Below, in pieces: positions 51,547 to 62,381 of a DNA stretch of 64,000 bases. Position numbers and translations under genes: made by a program. The first letter of the stretch is position 1. Each line of letters begins with the position of its first letter. The DNA lies in contig NZ_CP006664.1 in assembly GCF_000264765.2 (NCBI RefSeq), forward strand, positions 1,426,001 to 1,490,000. Direction: 5' to 3'. The DNA comes from Edwardsiella anguillarum ET080813. Its GTDB lineage: Bacteria; Pseudomonadota; Gammaproteobacteria; Enterobacterales; Enterobacteriaceae. The notes under the pieces were generated by a model. The model saw only the letters and a list, made by a program, of their open reading frames with translations. It had not been told where the DNA came from and did not search any database.

Positions 51547-52157
51547 ATGGTATCACTTCACGGACGCTGCGCGATCTGCCGCCTTCCCCTACGGGCGCCG
51601 GTCGGTATCTGTAGCGCCTGCCGTCGGGCGCTGCCCGCGCCGCCGCCCTGCTGTCCCCGCTGTGGGCTGCCCAGTGCAGATATCCATCACCCCTGGCGCC
51701 GTTGGTACAGCGCTTGAAATACCGCGCGGAATGGCCGCTGGCCGTGCCGTTGGCCCGGCTGATGCTGCTGCGCTACCTGCAGGATCGCCGCAGCGCGCCG
51801 CGGGCGCGCCCCGAGATCATCCTGCCGGTGCCGCTGCACCGCCTACGCCACTGGCAGCGCGGCTACAACCAGGCCGCCGAACTGGCCCGCTGGCTAGCGC
51901 GCTGGCTGCAGGCCGAGTTCCGCCCGCAGTGGCTCTGGCGCATTCGGCGAACCCCGCCCCAGCAGGGGCTCAGCGCGGCGCAGCGGCGGCGCAACCTGCG
52001 CGGTGCCTTCGCCGCGCACCGGGCGCTGGCCGGGCGGCGGGTGCTGCTGGTCGACGATGTGATCACCACCGGCAGTACCCTGAGCGAAATCTCCCGCCTG
52101 CTGATAGCACAGGGTGTGATGTCGGTAGAGACGATCTGCCTATGCCGCACCTTGTGA
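51547..52157 (+). pseudogene. gntX: gntX/comF-like phosphoribosyltransferase gene with internal deletion and frameshift
   Basis: The first part (51547-51717) reads MVSLHGRCAICRLPLRAP and two CXXC pairs of the zinc finger, then runs into a stop. The second part continues in another frame from about 51684 (SPLAPLVQRLKYR) to 52157 and holds a complete phosphoribosyltransferase core with VLLVDDVITTGST and the C-terminal CLCRTL. Compared with E. coli GntX (227 residues), about 28 residues between the zinc finger and PLSPL are missing and the frame changes. It is probably a pseudogene; a sequencing error alone would not explain the missing block. The second part could start at TTG 51702. Confidence 0.75.
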
Positions 52158-52215
52158 GCATTTTACGATCGGCGTATTATAACCGACCGGAGAAGTCAAC
52201 TATTGAGCAGATGCC

Positions 52216-52791
52216 ATGATCCGTATTACCGAAGCAGCGCAAGAGCACTTTGCCAAATTGCTGGCAAACCAGGAGCCGGGTACCCAGATCCGCGTTTTTG
52301 TCATTAACCCCGGTACGCCCAATGCGGAGTGCGGCGTATCCTACTGCCCGCCGGACGCCGTAGAAGCCAATGACCGTAAGCTGGACTTTGAGCAGCTGAG
52401 CGCCTATGTCGACGAAATCAGCGCCCCGTTCCTTGAAGATGCCGAGATCGACTTTGTTACCGATCAGCTCGGCTCGCAGCTGACCCTAAAAGCCCCCAAC
52501 GCCAAGATGCGTAAAGTCGCCGACGATGCGCCGCTGATCGAGCGCGTGGAGTATATTCTGCAATCGCAGATTAACCCCCAGCTGGCGGGCCACGGCGGTC
52601 GCGTCTCGCTGATGGAGATCACCGATGAAGGCTACGCCATTCTGCAGTTCGGCGGCGGCTGCAACGGTTGCTCCATGGTGGACTACACTCTGAAAGAGGG
52701 GATCGAGAAAGAGCTGCTGCAGCGCTTCCCAGAGCTGAAGGGCGTACGCGATCTGACCGAGCATCAGCGCGGCGACCACTCTTACTACTGA
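52216..52791 (+). CDS. nfuA: iron-sulfur carrier protein NfuA
   Basis: 191 residues, equal to E. coli. N-terminal degenerate A-type carrier domain (1-100) and C-terminal Nfu domain (about 108-191) with the cluster-binding Cys149 and Cys152 (CNGCSM). It delivers [4Fe-4S] clusters to enzymes such as aconitase and lipoate synthase under stress. In E. coli gntT follows; here the ula locus does. Confidence 0.97.
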   Translation: MIRITEAAQEHFAKLLANQEPGTQIRVFVINPGTPNAECGVSYCPPDAVEANDRKLDFEQLSAYVDEISAPFLEDAEIDFVTDQLGSQLTLKAPNAKMRKVADDAPLIERVEYILQSQINPQLAGHGGRVSLMEITDEGYAILQFGGGCNGCSMVDYTLKEGIEKELLQRFPELKGVRDLTEHQRGDHSYY

Positions 52792-52868
52792 TACCGTCAG
52801 GCGGGCCGGCACGACGGCCCCCATCGCGTGATCTGCCGCGCGGCGCGCGGCTTTCTGGCCTTTCCCGT

Positions 52869-53624
52869 TTACACTAACTCAACCCGCACGCCGCACTCGC
52901 GCAGGCGCGCGACCACCTCCGCCGGGGCATCATGACCGGTGATCAGGATGTCGATCTGCCCGGCGCGCGCAAACAGCATGCCGGCCCGCTGTCCCACCTT
53001 GCTGCTGTCCACCAGCGCCACTAGCTTACCGGCGTACCTCAGCATCTTCTGCTCTGCCATCGCCGTCAGCATATCGGTCTTGTACAGCCCCTCCGGGGTC
53101 AACCCCTTACCGCTGGTAAACATCCAGTGTCCAGCATACAGCGAGGCATCGCCGTCCGCCGGTGCCAGCGTGATCGCCTGGGTGCGATTATACTGTCCCC
53201 CCATGATCACCACGCTATCATGCTCTTGATCTATCAAGTAGTTAGCCAACGGCAAATAGTTGGTAATCACCTGCACATCGCGTCCGCAAAGCTCCCGCCC
53301 CAGCAAAAACGCCGTCGAGCCGCAGTTGATCACCACGCTTTCACCCGGCTGTACCAGCCGCGAGGCCGCGCGGGCAATGCGCACCTTTTCATCGTGATTC
53401 TGCGCCCGGTGGATATTCATCGGCGTCCAGGCCATACGATTGGGGCTCACGGCCTCCGCGCCGTTGCGCACCTTTTTCAGCTTACCGGCGTCATTCAGCT
53501 TATTGATATCGCGCCGCGCCGTCGCCGGCGATATCTGCAGGCTCGCGATCAGCTGCTCAACGCTGACAAAGCCATCCTGCTGCAGCATCTCCAGCAGGGT
53601 CTGATGTCGTTGTGATTCCGTCAT
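52869..53624 (-). CDS. ulaR: L-ascorbate utilisation repressor UlaR
   Basis: 251 residues, equal to E. coli. A DeoR-family repressor: helix-turn-helix about 6-57 ([31 protein letters not shown]) and a ribose-isomerase-like effector domain with [18 protein letters not shown] that binds L-ascorbate 6-phosphate. It represses ulaG and ulaABCDEF. It lies 100 bases after ulaG on the same strand. Confidence 0.95.
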   Translation of the reverse strand: MTESQRHQTLLEMLQQDGFVSVEQLIASLQISPATARRDINKLNDAGKLKKVRNGAEAVSPNRMAWTPMNIHRAQNHDEKVRIARAASRLVQPGESVVINCGSTAFLLGRELCGRDVQVITNYLPLANYLIDQEHDSVVIMGGQYNRTQAITLAPADGDASLYAGHWMFTSGKGLTPEGLYKTDMLTAMAEQKMLRYAGKLVALVDSSKVGQRAGMLFARAGQIDILITGHDAPAEVVARLRECGVRVELV

Positions 53625-53724
53625 GAAAATCCAGGCTCAGTTATGATTACAACATGAGTATATTTGAAAGCCGCGGGGAAACAAATCGGGCGGTATCCCT
53701 GCCGCAGATACCGCCGCCGCCCGG

Positions 53725-54789
53725 CTACAAAAAGGCCTTAAAGGGCAGGTCTGGCTCCTGGGTGAAGCAGTCGTCAAAGCCGCGCGGGTAGTGATACTCC
53801 AGCCGCCCCTGATCCTGTGGCCAGGTAAACTTACCACCCACCTGCCAGATAAAGGGGGTGAAGCCGTAGCCCAAACGATCTTTCTTCATCTGCCACAGCA
53901 CCCGGATCTCCTGCGGATCGGCCTGGAAGTTAGACCAGATATCGTGATGAAACGGGATCACCACTTTGGCCTTCAGCGCCTCGGCCATCCGCAGGACATC
54001 GGCGCTGGTCATCTTATCGGTGATCCCGCGCGGGTTCTCGCCATAGGAGCCGAGCGCCACGTCGATGCGATGATCGTTGCCGTGCTTGGCATAATAGTTA
54101 GAGTAGTGGGAGTCGCCGCTGTGATACAGCGAACCGGCAGGCGTCTTAAACAGGTAGTTAACCGCTCGCAGATCCATACCGTCGGGCAGCGTACCCTGCG
54201 CCCGCTCCGACGGCGGCAGCGTGATCAGAGCGGTGCGGTCGAAGGCGTCCAGCGCCACGATCTCTGTATCTTTGATTCGCACCGTATCGCCGGGGACCAC
54301 CACCCGGCAGCGCTCGCGCGGCACCCCCCAAGAGACCCACAGATCGACGCAGCGCTGCGGACCGATGAAGGGGACGTCCGGCGCCGCATTGCGCAGCACA
54401 GCGGCCGCCACATTGATATCGATATGATCATTATGGTCGTGGGTCGCCAGCAGCGCATCGATCTCGCGGATGGCAAAGGGATCGAGCACAAAGGGCGAGG
54501 TGCGCAGATTGGGCTGCAGCTTCTGCACCCCAGCCATCCGCTGCATCTGGTGCCCCGCCGCCATCCACGGATTGGCGTGGCTGCGCTTACCGGTTCCACA
54601 CCAAAAATCGACGCACAGATTCGCCCCCCCCTCCGACTTCAGCCAGATCCCGGTACAGCCCAGCCACCACATCGCAAAGCTGCCGGGATCCACCGTCGTC
54701 TGCTCTATCTCCTCGTTCAGCCAAGTTCCCCACTCCGGAAACGTATTCAGGATCCAGGACTCGCGGGTAATGCCATCAAGTTTACTCAT
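53725..54789 (-). CDS. ulaG: L-ascorbate-6-phosphate lactonase UlaG
   Basis: 354 residues, equal to E. coli. A metallo-beta-lactamase-fold hydrolase that opens ascorbate 6-phosphate to 3-keto-L-gulonate 6-phosphate. The metal motif is HDHNDH in [25 protein letters not shown] and FHHDIWSNF supply further ligands. It is divergent from ulaA across a 379-base control region. Confidence 0.97.
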   Translation of the reverse strand: MSKLDGITRESWILNTFPEWGTWLNEEIEQTTVDPGSFAMWWLGCTGIWLKSEGGANLCVDFWCGTGKRSHANPWMAAGHQMQRMAGVQKLQPNLRTSPFVLDPFAIREIDALLATHDHNDHIDINVAAAVLRNAAPDVPFIGPQRCVDLWVSWGVPRERCRVVVPGDTVRIKDTEIVALDAFDRTALITLPPSERAQGTLPDGMDLRAVNYLFKTPAGSLYHSGDSHYSNYYAKHGNDHRIDVALGSYGENPRGITDKMTSADVLRMAEALKAKVVIPFHHDIWSNFQADPQEIRVLWQMKKDRLGYGFTPFIWQVGGKFTWPQDQGRLEYHYPRGFDDCFTQEPDLPFKAFL

Positions 54790-54836
54790 CGTCGGCCTCC
54801 TATCGGCTCACCAGTGCAGCACATAAAATCAATATT

Positions 54837-54861
54837 AATCATATTTAGATCAATTTTGATT
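54837..54861. promoter_or_regulatory. putative UlaR operator near ulaG
   Basis: AATCA at 54837-54841 and TGATT at 54857-54861 form an inverted repeat. The 10-base ATCATATTTA inside recurs with TGATT at the same distance at 55054-55077. A second nested palindrome ATCAATTTTGAT lies at 54849-54860. In E. coli UlaR binds several sites here and loops the DNA. Confidence 0.6.
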
Positions 54862-55033
54862 GCAATAGCATAGTGACGTGAGATCAAGGGATACCCGATA
54901 CAAGAGGCTATCCCTCCGCACTACGGCGCAACGGCCACTAAAAAATAAATTATTATTTATAATCATGCAGATAAAAATACAGCGACGTGCGATGAAGCCC
55001 AAGGAACGCCCACCCGCGAGGCGATCGACAAGT

Positions 55034-55049
55034 TGAGATCACAATCACA
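55034..55049 (+). promoter_or_regulatory. CRP site of the ula control region
   Basis: TGAGA-N6-TCACA, one mismatch from TGTGA-N6-TCACA. It lies about 120 bases before ulaA, next to the second putative UlaR operator. E. coli ula promoters are known to need CRP-cAMP. Confidence 0.65.
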
Positions 55050-55052
55050 AAT

Positions 55053-55077
55053 GATCATATTTAATCTTTAAGTGATT
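55053..55077. promoter_or_regulatory. putative UlaR operator near ulaA
   Basis: Contains ATCATATTTA (55054-55063) and TGATT (55073-55077), the same two blocks with the same 19-base offset as at 54838-54861. The copies are 216 bases apart, about 20.5 helical turns. Confidence 0.6.
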
Positions 55078-55168
55078 TTTAACGATTGCTAGAGTGGTCG
55101 AATTATACACAGCCCTGAGCGCGATCCCCCGGATCCGCGCTCAGGATCCACGCCGAACGGAGAACGCT

Positions 55169-56566
55169 ATGGATATTCTGTACCGTGCCTTTCTGATTTT
55201 TTTCAATCAGGTGATGACCAATGCCCCCCTGCTGCTGGGGATTGTCACCTGCCTCGGCTACCTGCTGCTGCGTAAACCGGCGACGGTGATCATCAAAGGC
55301 ACGATCAAAACCATCATCGGCTTTATGCTGCTGCAGGCGGGCTCCGGCATCCTGACGTCAACCTTCAAACCGGTGGTGGCCAAGATGTCCGAGGTCTATC
55401 ACATCAACGGAGCCATTTCAGACACCTACGCCTCGATGATGGCCACCATCGAGCGCATGGGCGACGCCTACAGCTGGGTAGGCTATACCGTGCTGCTGGC
55501 GCTGGCGCTGAACATTCTCTACGTCCTGCTGCGCCGCCTCACCGGCATCCGCACCATCATGCTGACCGGCCACATCATGTTTCAGCAGGCCGGGCTTATC
55601 GCCGTGGTGTTCTATATCTTCGGCTATCCCATGTGGACCACGATCCTGTGCAGCGCGCTGCTGGTCTCGCTCTACTGGGGCATCACCGCCAACATGATGT
55701 ATCGCCCCACTCAGGAGGTCACCGACGGCTGCGGCTTCTCCATTGGCCATCAGCAGCAGTTTGCCTCCTGGCTGGCCTATCGGTTGGCCCCCTATCTGGG
55801 GCGCAGGGAGGAGAGCGTGGAAGATCTCAGGCTGCCCGGCTGGCTGAATATCTTCCACGACAATATCGTCTCGACCGCGATCGTGATGACCCTGTTCTTC
55901 GGGCTGATCCTCGGCTCTTTCGGGCTGGACACCGTCCAGCTGATGGCGGGGAAAATCCACTGGAGTATCTACATCCTGCAGACCGGTTTCCAGTTCGCCG
56001 TCGCGATCTTCATCATCGTTCAGGGCGTGCGCATGTTTGTCGCGGAGCTGTCCGAGGCCTTCACCGGCATCTCCCAGCGCCTGATCCCCGGCGCCGTGCT
56101 GGCCATCGACTGCGCGGCCATCTACAGCTTTGCCCCCAACGCCGTCGTTTGGGGATTTATCTGGGGTACCATCGGGCAGCTAATCGCCATCGGCATCCTG
56201 ATCCTGCTGGGGTCGCCTATCCTGATCATCCCCGGCTTTATCCCCATGTTCTTCTCCAACGCGACGATCGGCGTCTTTGCCAACCACTTCGGCGGCTGGC
56301 GGGCAGCCATCAAGATTTGTCTGGTCATGGGCATGATTGAAATCTTCGGCTGCGTCTGGGCCGTCAAACTTACCGGGCTCAGCGCCTGGATGGGGATGGC
56401 CGACTGGTCCATCCTGGCTCCGCCGATGATCCAGGGGCTGACGCTGGGGCTGTGGTTTATGGGCGTTCTGCTGCTGATCGCCCTGGCTTACATGCTGGTT
56501 GCCGGGCGCAGCCTGCGGGCAGAAGAGGCGGCGCAGACCGATCCGGCGCGCGGCACAACACACTAA
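55169..56566 (+). CDS. ulaA: PTS ascorbate-specific transporter IIC (UlaA)
   Basis: 465 residues, equal to E. coli. About 11 membrane segments; it transports L-ascorbate with phosphorylation by Ula[37 protein letters not shown] and the C-terminal [18 protein letters not shown] match the family. The start follows GGAGAACGCT. First gene of ulaABCDEF. Confidence 0.97.
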   Translation: MDILYRAFLIFFNQVMTNAPLLLGIVTCLGYLLLRKPATVIIKGTIKTIIGFMLLQAGSGILTSTFKPVVAKMSEVYHINGAISDTYASMMATIERMGDAYSWVGYTVLLALALNILYVLLRRLTGIRTIMLTGHIMFQQAGLIAVVFYIFGYPMWTTILCSALLVSLYWGITANMMYRPTQEVTDGCGFSIGHQQQFASWLAYRLAPYLGRREESVEDLRLPGWLNIFHDNIVSTAIVMTLFFGLILGSFGLDTVQLMAGKIHWSIYILQTGFQFAVAIFIIVQGVRMFVAELSEAFTGISQRLIPGAVLAIDCAAIYSFAPNAVVWGFIWGTIGQLIAIGILILLGSPILIIPGFIPMFFSNATIGVFANHFGGWRAAIKICLVMGMIEIFGCVWAVKLTGLSAWMGMADWSILAPPMIQGLTLGLWFMGVLLLIALAYMLVAGRSLRAEEAAQTDPARGTTH

Positions 56567-56583
56567 CTCCATGGAGAAACATC

Positions 56584-56889
56584 ATGACAGTACGCATTCT
56601 CGCCGTCTGCGGTAACGGCCAAGGCAGCTCAATGATCATGAAGATGAAGGTGGATCAGTTTCTAACCCAGCAGGGCGTTGACCACAGCGTCAACAGCTGC
56701 GCGGTCGGCGAGTATAAATCGGAGCTGAGCGGCGCAGATATCATCATTGCCTCCACCCACGTCGCCGGCGAGATCAGCGTCAGCGGCAATAAATACGTGG
56801 TCGGGGTGCGCAATATGCTGTCGGCAGAAGAGTTCGGCCCCAGGCTGCTGGAGGTCATCCGCGCCCATTTCCCCCAGGACCTCAGCTAA
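56584..56889 (+). CDS. ulaB: PTS ascorbate-specific IIB component (UlaB)
   Basis: 101 residues, equal to E. coli. The phosphorylated cysteine is Cys9 in [11 protein letters not shown]. It takes phosphate from UlaC and gives it to ascorbate during uptake through UlaA. It starts 17 bases after ulaA with a GGAG site. Confidence 0.97.
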   Translation: MTVRILAVCGNGQGSSMIMKMKVDQFLTQQGVDHSVNSCAVGEYKSELSGADIIIASTHVAGEISVSGNKYVVGVRNMLSAEEFGPRLLEVIRAHFPQDLS

Positions 56890-56898
56890 GGAGCCATG

Positions 56899-57384
56899 AT
56901 GAAACTGCGAGACTCTCTGGAGGAAAACCACAGCATCCGCCTACAGGCCGAGGCGGCGGACTGGCCTGCGGCCGTCAGGATCGGCGTGGATCTCCTGGTC
57001 AGCGCCGGTGTCGTAGAGCCACGCTACTACCGGGCCATCCTGGATAGCGTCGCGCGCTTTGGCCCCTACTTTGTGCTGGCTCCGGGGCTGGCCATGCCGC
57101 ACGGGCGCCCGGAAGAGGGTGTGATCAAGACCGGCTTTGCACTGGTCACCCTGCGTACGCCGATCGCGTTCGGCCATGAGGATAACGACCCGGTGGACAT
57201 TCTGATCACCCTGGCCGCCGTCGACGCCCACACCCATCAGGAGGTCGGTATCCGTCAGATCGTCGACCTGTTCGAGGATGAGGCCAACTTTACGCGCCTG
57301 CGCGCCTGCCGCACGCCAGCGCAGGTGCTGGCGCTCATCGATTCGGCAACCACCCCATCGCATCCCCAAGGAGTCGCCTCATGA
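56899..57384 (+). CDS. ulaC: PTS ascorbate-specific IIA component (UlaC)
   Basis: 161 residues (E. coli 154). A PTS EIIA type-2 (mannitol/fructose) domain with the phosphoryl histidine in [15 protein letters not shown]. It passes phosphate from HPr to UlaB. Two adjacent ATG codons exist; the second ([15 protein letters not shown]) matches the family. Its stop overlaps the ulaD start by ATGA. Confidence 0.95.
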   Translation: MKLRDSLEENHSIRLQAEAADWPAAVRIGVDLLVSAGVVEPRYYRAILDSVARFGPYFVLAPGLAMPHGRPEEGVIKTGFALVTLRTPIAFGHEDNDPVDILITLAAVDAHTHQEVGIRQIVDLFEDEANFTRLRACRTPAQVLALIDSATTPSHPQGVAS

Positions 57385-58037
57385 TACCGTCCCTGCCTAT
57401 GCTGCAAATCGCGCTGGATAACCCGACGCTGGAGGCGGCCTACCTCACTACCCGGCAGATCGCCGAAGCCGTCGATATCATCGAGGTCGGCACGATACTG
57501 TGCGTCGGCGAGGGCGTGCGCGCCATACGCGATCTCAAGGCGCTCTATCCCCACAAGATCATCCTGGCCGACGCCAAAATTGCCGATGCCGGCGCCATCC
57601 TGGCGCGCATGTGTTTTGAGGCCAACGCCGACTGGATCACCGTGATCTGCTGCGCCGATATCGCTACGACCAAGAACGCGCTGGCGGTCGCGCAGGCGTT
57701 CGGCGGCGATCTGCAGATAGAGCTGACCGGCTACTGGACCTGGGAGCAGGCACAGGCCTGGCGCCAGGCGGGTATCGGTCAGGTGGTCTACCACCGCAGC
57801 CGCGACGCACAGGCGACGGGGGTGGCCTGGGGGCAGGCGGATATCGACGCCATACGCCGCCTGAGCGACATGGGCTTTCGCGTCACGGTGACCGGTGGCC
57901 TCACCCTGGACGATCTGCCGCTGTTTCAGGGGATCCCGGTGCATGTTTTCATCGCTGGGCGCAGCATCCGCGAGGCCGACGATCCGCTGGCCGCCGCCCA
58001 CCATTTCCAACAGCGTATCGCCCAGCTGTGGGGCTAA
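57381..58037 (+). CDS. ulaD: 3-keto-L-gulonate-6-phosphate decarboxylase UlaD
   Basis: 218 residues (E. coli 216). An OMP-decarboxylase-superfamily barrel: [35 protein letters not shown] with the conserved Asp and Lys, [16 protein letters not shown], and the phosphate loop TVTGGL. It makes L-xylulose 5-phosphate and CO2. Coupled by overlap to ulaC. Confidence 0.96.
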   Translation: MIPSLPMLQIALDNPTLEAAYLTTRQIAEAVDIIEVGTILCVGEGVRAIRDLKALYPHKIILADAKIADAGAILARMCFEANADWITVICCADIATTKNALAVAQAFGGDLQIELTGYWTWEQAQAWRQAGIGQVVYHRSRDAQATGVAWGQADIDAIRRLSDMGFRVTVTGGLTLDDLPLFQGIPVHVFIAGRSIREADDPLAAAHHFQQRIAQLWG

Positions 58038-58047
58038 GGAGCGCGAC

Positions 58048-58920
58048 ATGCTGCATTCCACGGTGCCGCTGGGCATCTATGAAAAGGCGCTGCCCGCCGG
58101 CGAAGACTGGCCACGACGCCTGGCGCAGGCCGCGCAGCTCGGGTTCGACTTCGTCGAAATGTCTATCGATGAAAGCGATCGCCGCCTGGCCCGACTGACC
58201 TGGTCACGCCAGCAGCGTCTGGAGCTGCTGGCGGCGATGGCGCACAGCGGCGTGCGTATTCCCTCCCTGTGCCTCAGCGCCCACCGCCGGTTTCCGCTGG
58301 GCAGCGAGGATCAGGAGGTCAGACGCCAGGCGCTGCGGCTGCTGGCCCACGCGATTACCCTCGCACAGGATCTGGGGATCCGGGTGATTCAGCTGGCGGG
58401 ATACGACGTCTACTATCAGCAGGGCAATTCCCTGACGCGCCAGCTGCTCCGCGAGGGGCTGAGCCAGGCCGTCATCCTGGCCAGCCGGGCGCAGGTCACG
58501 CTGGCCATGGAAACCATGGACACGCCGCTGCTCAACTCCGTCAGCAAAGCGCTCGGCTACTGCCGCTATCTGCGCAGCCCCTGGTTCCAGATCTACCCGG
58601 ATATCGGCAACCTTTCGGCCTGGGATAATGACGTCGAACTGGAGCTGGCGGCGGGCATCGACCGCATCGTCGCCGTACATGTCAAAGACACCCGGCCGGG
58701 CCAGTTTCGGGATGTCCCCTTCGGCAGCGGCGTGGTCGACTTTGAGGCCTGTTTCCGCACGCTGGATCGCCATGGCTACCGCGGCCCCTACCTGATCGAG
58801 ATATGGAGCGAAAGCGCCCAAGACCCGCTGCAGGCGGTGCGCGAGGCGCGCGACTGGGTTCTGGAACGGATGCGACGTGCCGGACTGGCGGTGACGCGGG
58901 AGGCCTCATGGAACGGCTGA
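58048..58920 (+). CDS. ulaE: L-xylulose-5-phosphate 3-epimerase UlaE
   Basis: 290 residues (E. coli 284). An AP-endonuclease-2/xylose-isomerase-like barrel: [14 protein letters not shown]-type start ([16 protein letters not shown]), [25 protein letters not shown], and [21 protein letters not shown]. It converts L-xylulose 5-phosphate to L-ribulose 5-phosphate. The ATG follows AAGGAGCGCGAC, 10 bases after ulaD. Confidence 0.96.
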   Translation: MLHSTVPLGIYEKALPAGEDWPRRLAQAAQLGFDFVEMSIDESDRRLARLTWSRQQRLELLAAMAHSGVRIPSLCLSAHRRFPLGSEDQEVRRQALRLLAHAITLAQDLGIRVIQLAGYDVYYQQGNSLTRQLLREGLSQAVILASRAQVTLAMETMDTPLLNSVSKALGYCRYLRSPWFQIYPDIGNLSAWDNDVELELAAGIDRIVAVHVKDTRPGQFRDVPFGSGVVDFEACFRTLDRHGYRGPYLIEIWSESAQDPLQAVREARDWVLERMRRAGLAVTREASWNG

Positions 58921-59597
58921 AACAGCAGGTCTACCAGGCCAACATGGCCCTGCCGCGCCACGGGCTGGTCACCTTTACCTGGGGCAACGTCAGCGCCATC
59001 GATCGCCAACGCGGCTACGTCGTCATCAAACCCAGCGGCGTCGCCTATGAGGCGCTGACCCCCGATGAGATGGTCGTCGTCGATCTTGACGGGCAGATCG
59101 TCGCTGGCGCGCTGCGCCCCTCATCCGACACCCCGACCCACCTGGCGCTGTACCGCCGCTACCCGCAGCTGGGCGGTATCGTGCATACCCACTCGACCCA
59201 TGCGACCTCCTGGGCACAGGCGGGGCGGGCAATCCCAGCGCTCGGCACCACCCACGCCGACTACTTCGATGGCGATATTCCCTGCACCCGCGCGCTGAGC
59301 GCCGCCGAGATCGACCACGACTATGAGCATCACACCGGGCTGGTCATCATCGAAACGCTGGCGCAGCGCGATCCGGGCCACATGCCGGGGATCGTCGTTC
59401 ACCAGCACGGCCCCTTCGCGTGGGGAGAGAGCGCGGCGCAGGCGGTGCATAACGCGGTGGTGCTGGAGGAAGTGGCCAAAATGGCCTGGATTACCCATAG
59501 TCTGAACCCACGGCTCGCCCCGCTGGATCGGGCGCTGCGCGATAAGCATTTCCGGCGCAAGCACGGGCCGGAGGCCTACTACGGCCAGCGCGGCTAA
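58908..59597 (+). CDS. ulaF: L-ribulose-5-phosphate 4-epimerase UlaF
   Basis: 229 residues (E. coli 228). A class-II aldolase/AraD-family zinc enzyme that yields D-xylulose 5-phosphate for the pentose phosphate pathway. [15 protein letters not shown] and the metal-binding [18 protein letters not shown] are visible, as well as [10 protein letters not shown]. It overlaps ulaE by 13 bases and ends 18 bases before the convergent yhfK. Confidence 0.96.
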   Translation: MERLKQQVYQANMALPRHGLVTFTWGNVSAIDRQRGYVVIKPSGVAYEALTPDEMVVVDLDGQIVAGALRPSSDTPTHLALYRRYPQLGGIVHTHSTHATSWAQAGRAIPALGTTHADYFDGDIPCTRALSAAEIDHDYEHHTGLVIIETLAQRDPGHMPGIVVHQHGPFAWGESAAQAVHNAVVLEEVAKMAWITHSLNPRLAPLDRALRDKHFRRKHGPEAYYGQRG

Positions 59598-59615
59598 ATC
59601 GCCGGCGCTCCCGGA

Positions 59616-61688
59616 TCAGTCACGCAGTCGACGGCTGAGCCACAGCCCATGATGCGGGCGCTGGCGCCAGGCGATAGATGAAATGGTATGCATGGTGCGC
59701 AGGTGCGACAGAATGCGGCGCAGATGCACCTCCATCGGCGTCATCGGCATCCCCTGCGACGGCTCCGGTATCGGCACTGCCTGGCTGTCGTTGCTGCTCG
59801 GGCCATCGTGCTCCAGACGCTGCTGACACAGCTGCAGCGCGATCTCGCCGCACTGCAGATAGTCCTGCGCCAGGCGCGACGTCAGCATATAGTGCTCGCG
59901 CGCCAGAATGGTCATGGCATTCAAATGCTCGACAATAAACTGGCTGTGGCTGATCCACAGCCGCATGTCCGCCAGGTAGCGCGAATCAAAGCCCGGCTCC
60001 TGCATCGCCTGGCTCAGCGAGGAGTAGAGCGTGTTCTGTGCCTGATTGCTGCGCATCCGGGCATAGGCTAGCTCACTGACACCCGGCTCGGCGGAGAGCA
60101 ACAGGCGCAGCTCATCCTGATAGGCCTCCAGCGCCTGATGGGCATTTTTACGCAGCAGCCCGCTCTGCCACTGCGGCCACAGCCAGATAGTGCTGGCGAA
60201 GGCCAGAATACAGCCCAGCAGCGTGTCCACCAGGCGCGGCACCAGAAAGTGCGAGCCGTTCAGCGCCAGCAGCTGCAGGGTGAATACGGCGCTGACCGTA
60301 AAGCCAATCACCGCCAGACCGTAATTCTTACGCAGCACCAGGTAGGCGCCCAGCGTCACCAGCAGCATCACCAGCAGCATCACATATTCGCTCAGCGTCA
60401 GCTGCAGCAGGCCGGCGGCGATGATCAGACCGGCAAAGGTGCCCATCGCCCGGTGCTGAATACGCACCCGCGTCGCGTTATAGCCATTCTGGATCACCAG
60501 CATGGTGGTCAGCATGATCCAATAGGGCTTAGGCAGCGCCAGCAGGATCCCCAGCCCGCTGCCGGCCGCCAACGTCAGCCCCAGACGCAGCGCGTTGCGT
60601 AGCGCGCCCGACCTCAGGGAGCAGTAGGCGCGCAGCGCCGGCCAGAACGGCAGCCGCTGCTGGGTCGCCATCAGCTGACGCTGATAGAGCGGACGCTGTC
60701 GCTCCAGCAAACGCGCCATCCGGCTAAAGTGGTGCAGACAGAACTGCCCAACTGGATTCTCCGGGTAGCGGCTGGCCAGCTTTTCCAGCGCCGACACCTC
60801 GCTGCGCATAGAGAAATGCTGCGGGTAGCGGTGGTACAGAATGTCATCCGCCAGCACCCGCAGACGCCCGGCCACCACCTGCGCATTGCGGCGGATGATC
60901 GCCTCCGCCTGGCTCCGCGCCACCAGCGTTTGTACCTCCTCCGGCTGGGAGAGGCTGACGGTAATATGCTCCTGTAAATCCAGCGCCACCTGAAAGTAGC
61001 GCACCAACCGCTTATACTCCGGGTTATGGACCAGGGACAGCATGTGCATCTGCTGGTAGATAACGCTGATAAGGTCCATCACCTTTTGCTGGCGGTTCAG
61101 CAGCGGCGGCAGCGCCGTCTGCGGGTCACTGTGCTGCGTGAGCAGGCTATACTTGGCCTCGATGTAGTCCGCCAGCTCCAGGTACAGCTGATTCAGAGTT
61201 TCGCGGATCGGCTGCCCTTTCCACAGGACAAACCAAAACCAGGTGAAGGCGCCATACCAAATCGTGCCGACCAAATACAGCAGCGGCCCCTGCCAGACGG
61301 GCACCATCCCCACCATGCTGAGGGTGAAGATGGCCGCAACCAGCGTTGCCGGCAGTAAACGGGCGTGCAGCGGACTGATCTCGCCGTTGACGCCAAACAG
61401 CAGCGCCAAAAGCAGCATGGCTAGCGGCAGCGGCACCGACCACAGCAGGGCCATCTGCAGTAACAGGCTGCCGAGCGCAAACAGGGTGCCGCCCACCGCG
61501 AGGCGTTTAAAGAAGCGTTTATGGGGGGTGTCAAGACCGGCGATATTGCAGCAGACTGGGACTAGAGAAAACAGCAGCCCCTGCTGCAGCTGGCCTACCA
61601 TCAGCCCGAACAGCACCGGCAGACACAAAACCAGCGTCTGGCGCAGTGCATAGTTCACTTCAGGGTGGTAGATAAACCGCCGCCACAT
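59616..61688 (-). CDS. yhfK: YhfK family inner-membrane protein (FUSC/YccS-like)
   Basis: 690 residues (E. coli about 700). Two sets of hydrophobic segments (about 15-165 and 375-510) separated by and followed by cytoplasmic helical domains, the YccS/FUSC layout. MWRRFIYHPEVNYALRQTLVLCLPV at the N-terminus and TISSIAWRQRPHHGLWLSRRLRD at the C-terminus match YhfK. Substrate unknown. It lies 60 bases after crp and is probably cotranscribed. Confidence 0.9.
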   Translation of the reverse strand: MWRRFIYHPEVNYALRQTLVLCLPVLFGLMVGQLQQGLLFSLVPVCCNIAGLDTPHKRFFKRLAVGGTLFALGSLLLQMALLWSVPLPLAMLLLALLFGVNGEISPLHARLLPATLVAAIFTLSMVGMVPVWQGPLLYLVGTIWYGAFTWFWFVLWKGQPIRETLNQLYLELADYIEAKYSLLTQHSDPQTALPPLLNRQQKVMDLISVIYQQMHMLSLVHNPEYKRLVRYFQVALDLQEHITVSLSQPEEVQTLVARSQAEAIIRRNAQVVAGRLRVLADDILYHRYPQHFSMRSEVSALEKLASRYPENPVGQFCLHHFSRMARLLERQRPLYQRQLMATQQRLPFWPALRAYCSLRSGALRNALRLGLTLAAGSGLGILLALPKPYWIMLTTMLVIQNGYNATRVRIQHRAMGTFAGLIIAAGLLQLTLSEYVMLLVMLLVTLGAYLVLRKNYGLAVIGFTVSAVFTLQLLALNGSHFLVPRLVDTLLGCILAFASTIWLWPQWQSGLLRKNAHQALEAYQDELRLLLSAEPGVSELAYARMRSNQAQNTLYSSLSQAMQEPGFDSRYLADMRLWISHSQFIVEHLNAMTILAREHYMLTSRLAQDYLQCGEIALQLCQQRLEHDGPSSNDSQAVPIPEPSQGMPMTPMEVHLRRILSHLRTMHTISSIAWRQRPHHGLWLSRRLRD

Positions 61689-61748
61689 GAGCACCATCCT
61701 GGGGATGGGTTGAAGATTCCGCGCCGCCCATGCGGCGCGGGCGCAAAA

Positions 61749-62381
61749 TCAACGCGTCCCGTAGACGACGATGGTTTTACCGTGTGCCGAGATCAGGTTC
61801 TGATCCTCCAGCATCTTCAGAATACGTCCTACCGTTTCACGGGAGCAGCCCACAATCTGGCCGATCTCCTGACGGGTGATCTTAATCTGCATGCCGTCCG
61901 GGTGCGTCATCGCATCCGGCTGCTTGGCCAGATTCAGCAACGTCTGGGCAATACGGCCGGTCACATCCAGGAAGGCCAGGTTACCGACTTTCTCTGACGT
62001 GACCTGCAGACGACGCGCCATCTGGGCAGACAGACGCATCAGAATATCCGGGTTAACCTGGATCAGCTGACGGAATTTCTTGTAGGAAATTTCAGCCACC
62101 TCACAGGCGGTCTTCGCCCGCACCCAGGCACTGCGCTCCTGCCCTTCCTCAAACAGCCCCAGCTCGCCAATGAAGTCGCCCTGGTTCAGGTAGGAGAGGA
62201 TCATCTCCTTACCCTCTTCATCCTTAATCAGTACCGCTACAGATCCCTTTACGATGTAATAAAGCGTCTCCGCTTTTTCACCCTGGTGAATCAAGGTACT
62301 TTTGGACGGATATTTATGAATATGGCAATGGGACAGGAACCATTCGAGAGTTGGATCTGTTTGCGGTTTGCCGAGAACCAT
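61749..62381 (-). CDS. crp: cAMP-activated global regulator CRP
   Basis: 210 residues, essentially identical to E. coli CRP. Cyclic-nucleotide domain (about 10-115, with [18 protein letters not shown] contacting cAMP), hinge, and C-terminal helix-turn-helix (about 168-190, [20 protein letters not shown]). GAGGAT precedes the ATG. It very likely acts on the ula control region in this window. Confidence 0.99.

Noticed and set aside
53791-54873. 360-codon plus-strand frame opposite ulaG
   Set aside because: Antisense to a certain gene, rich in Arg, His and Gln, with no family resemblance.
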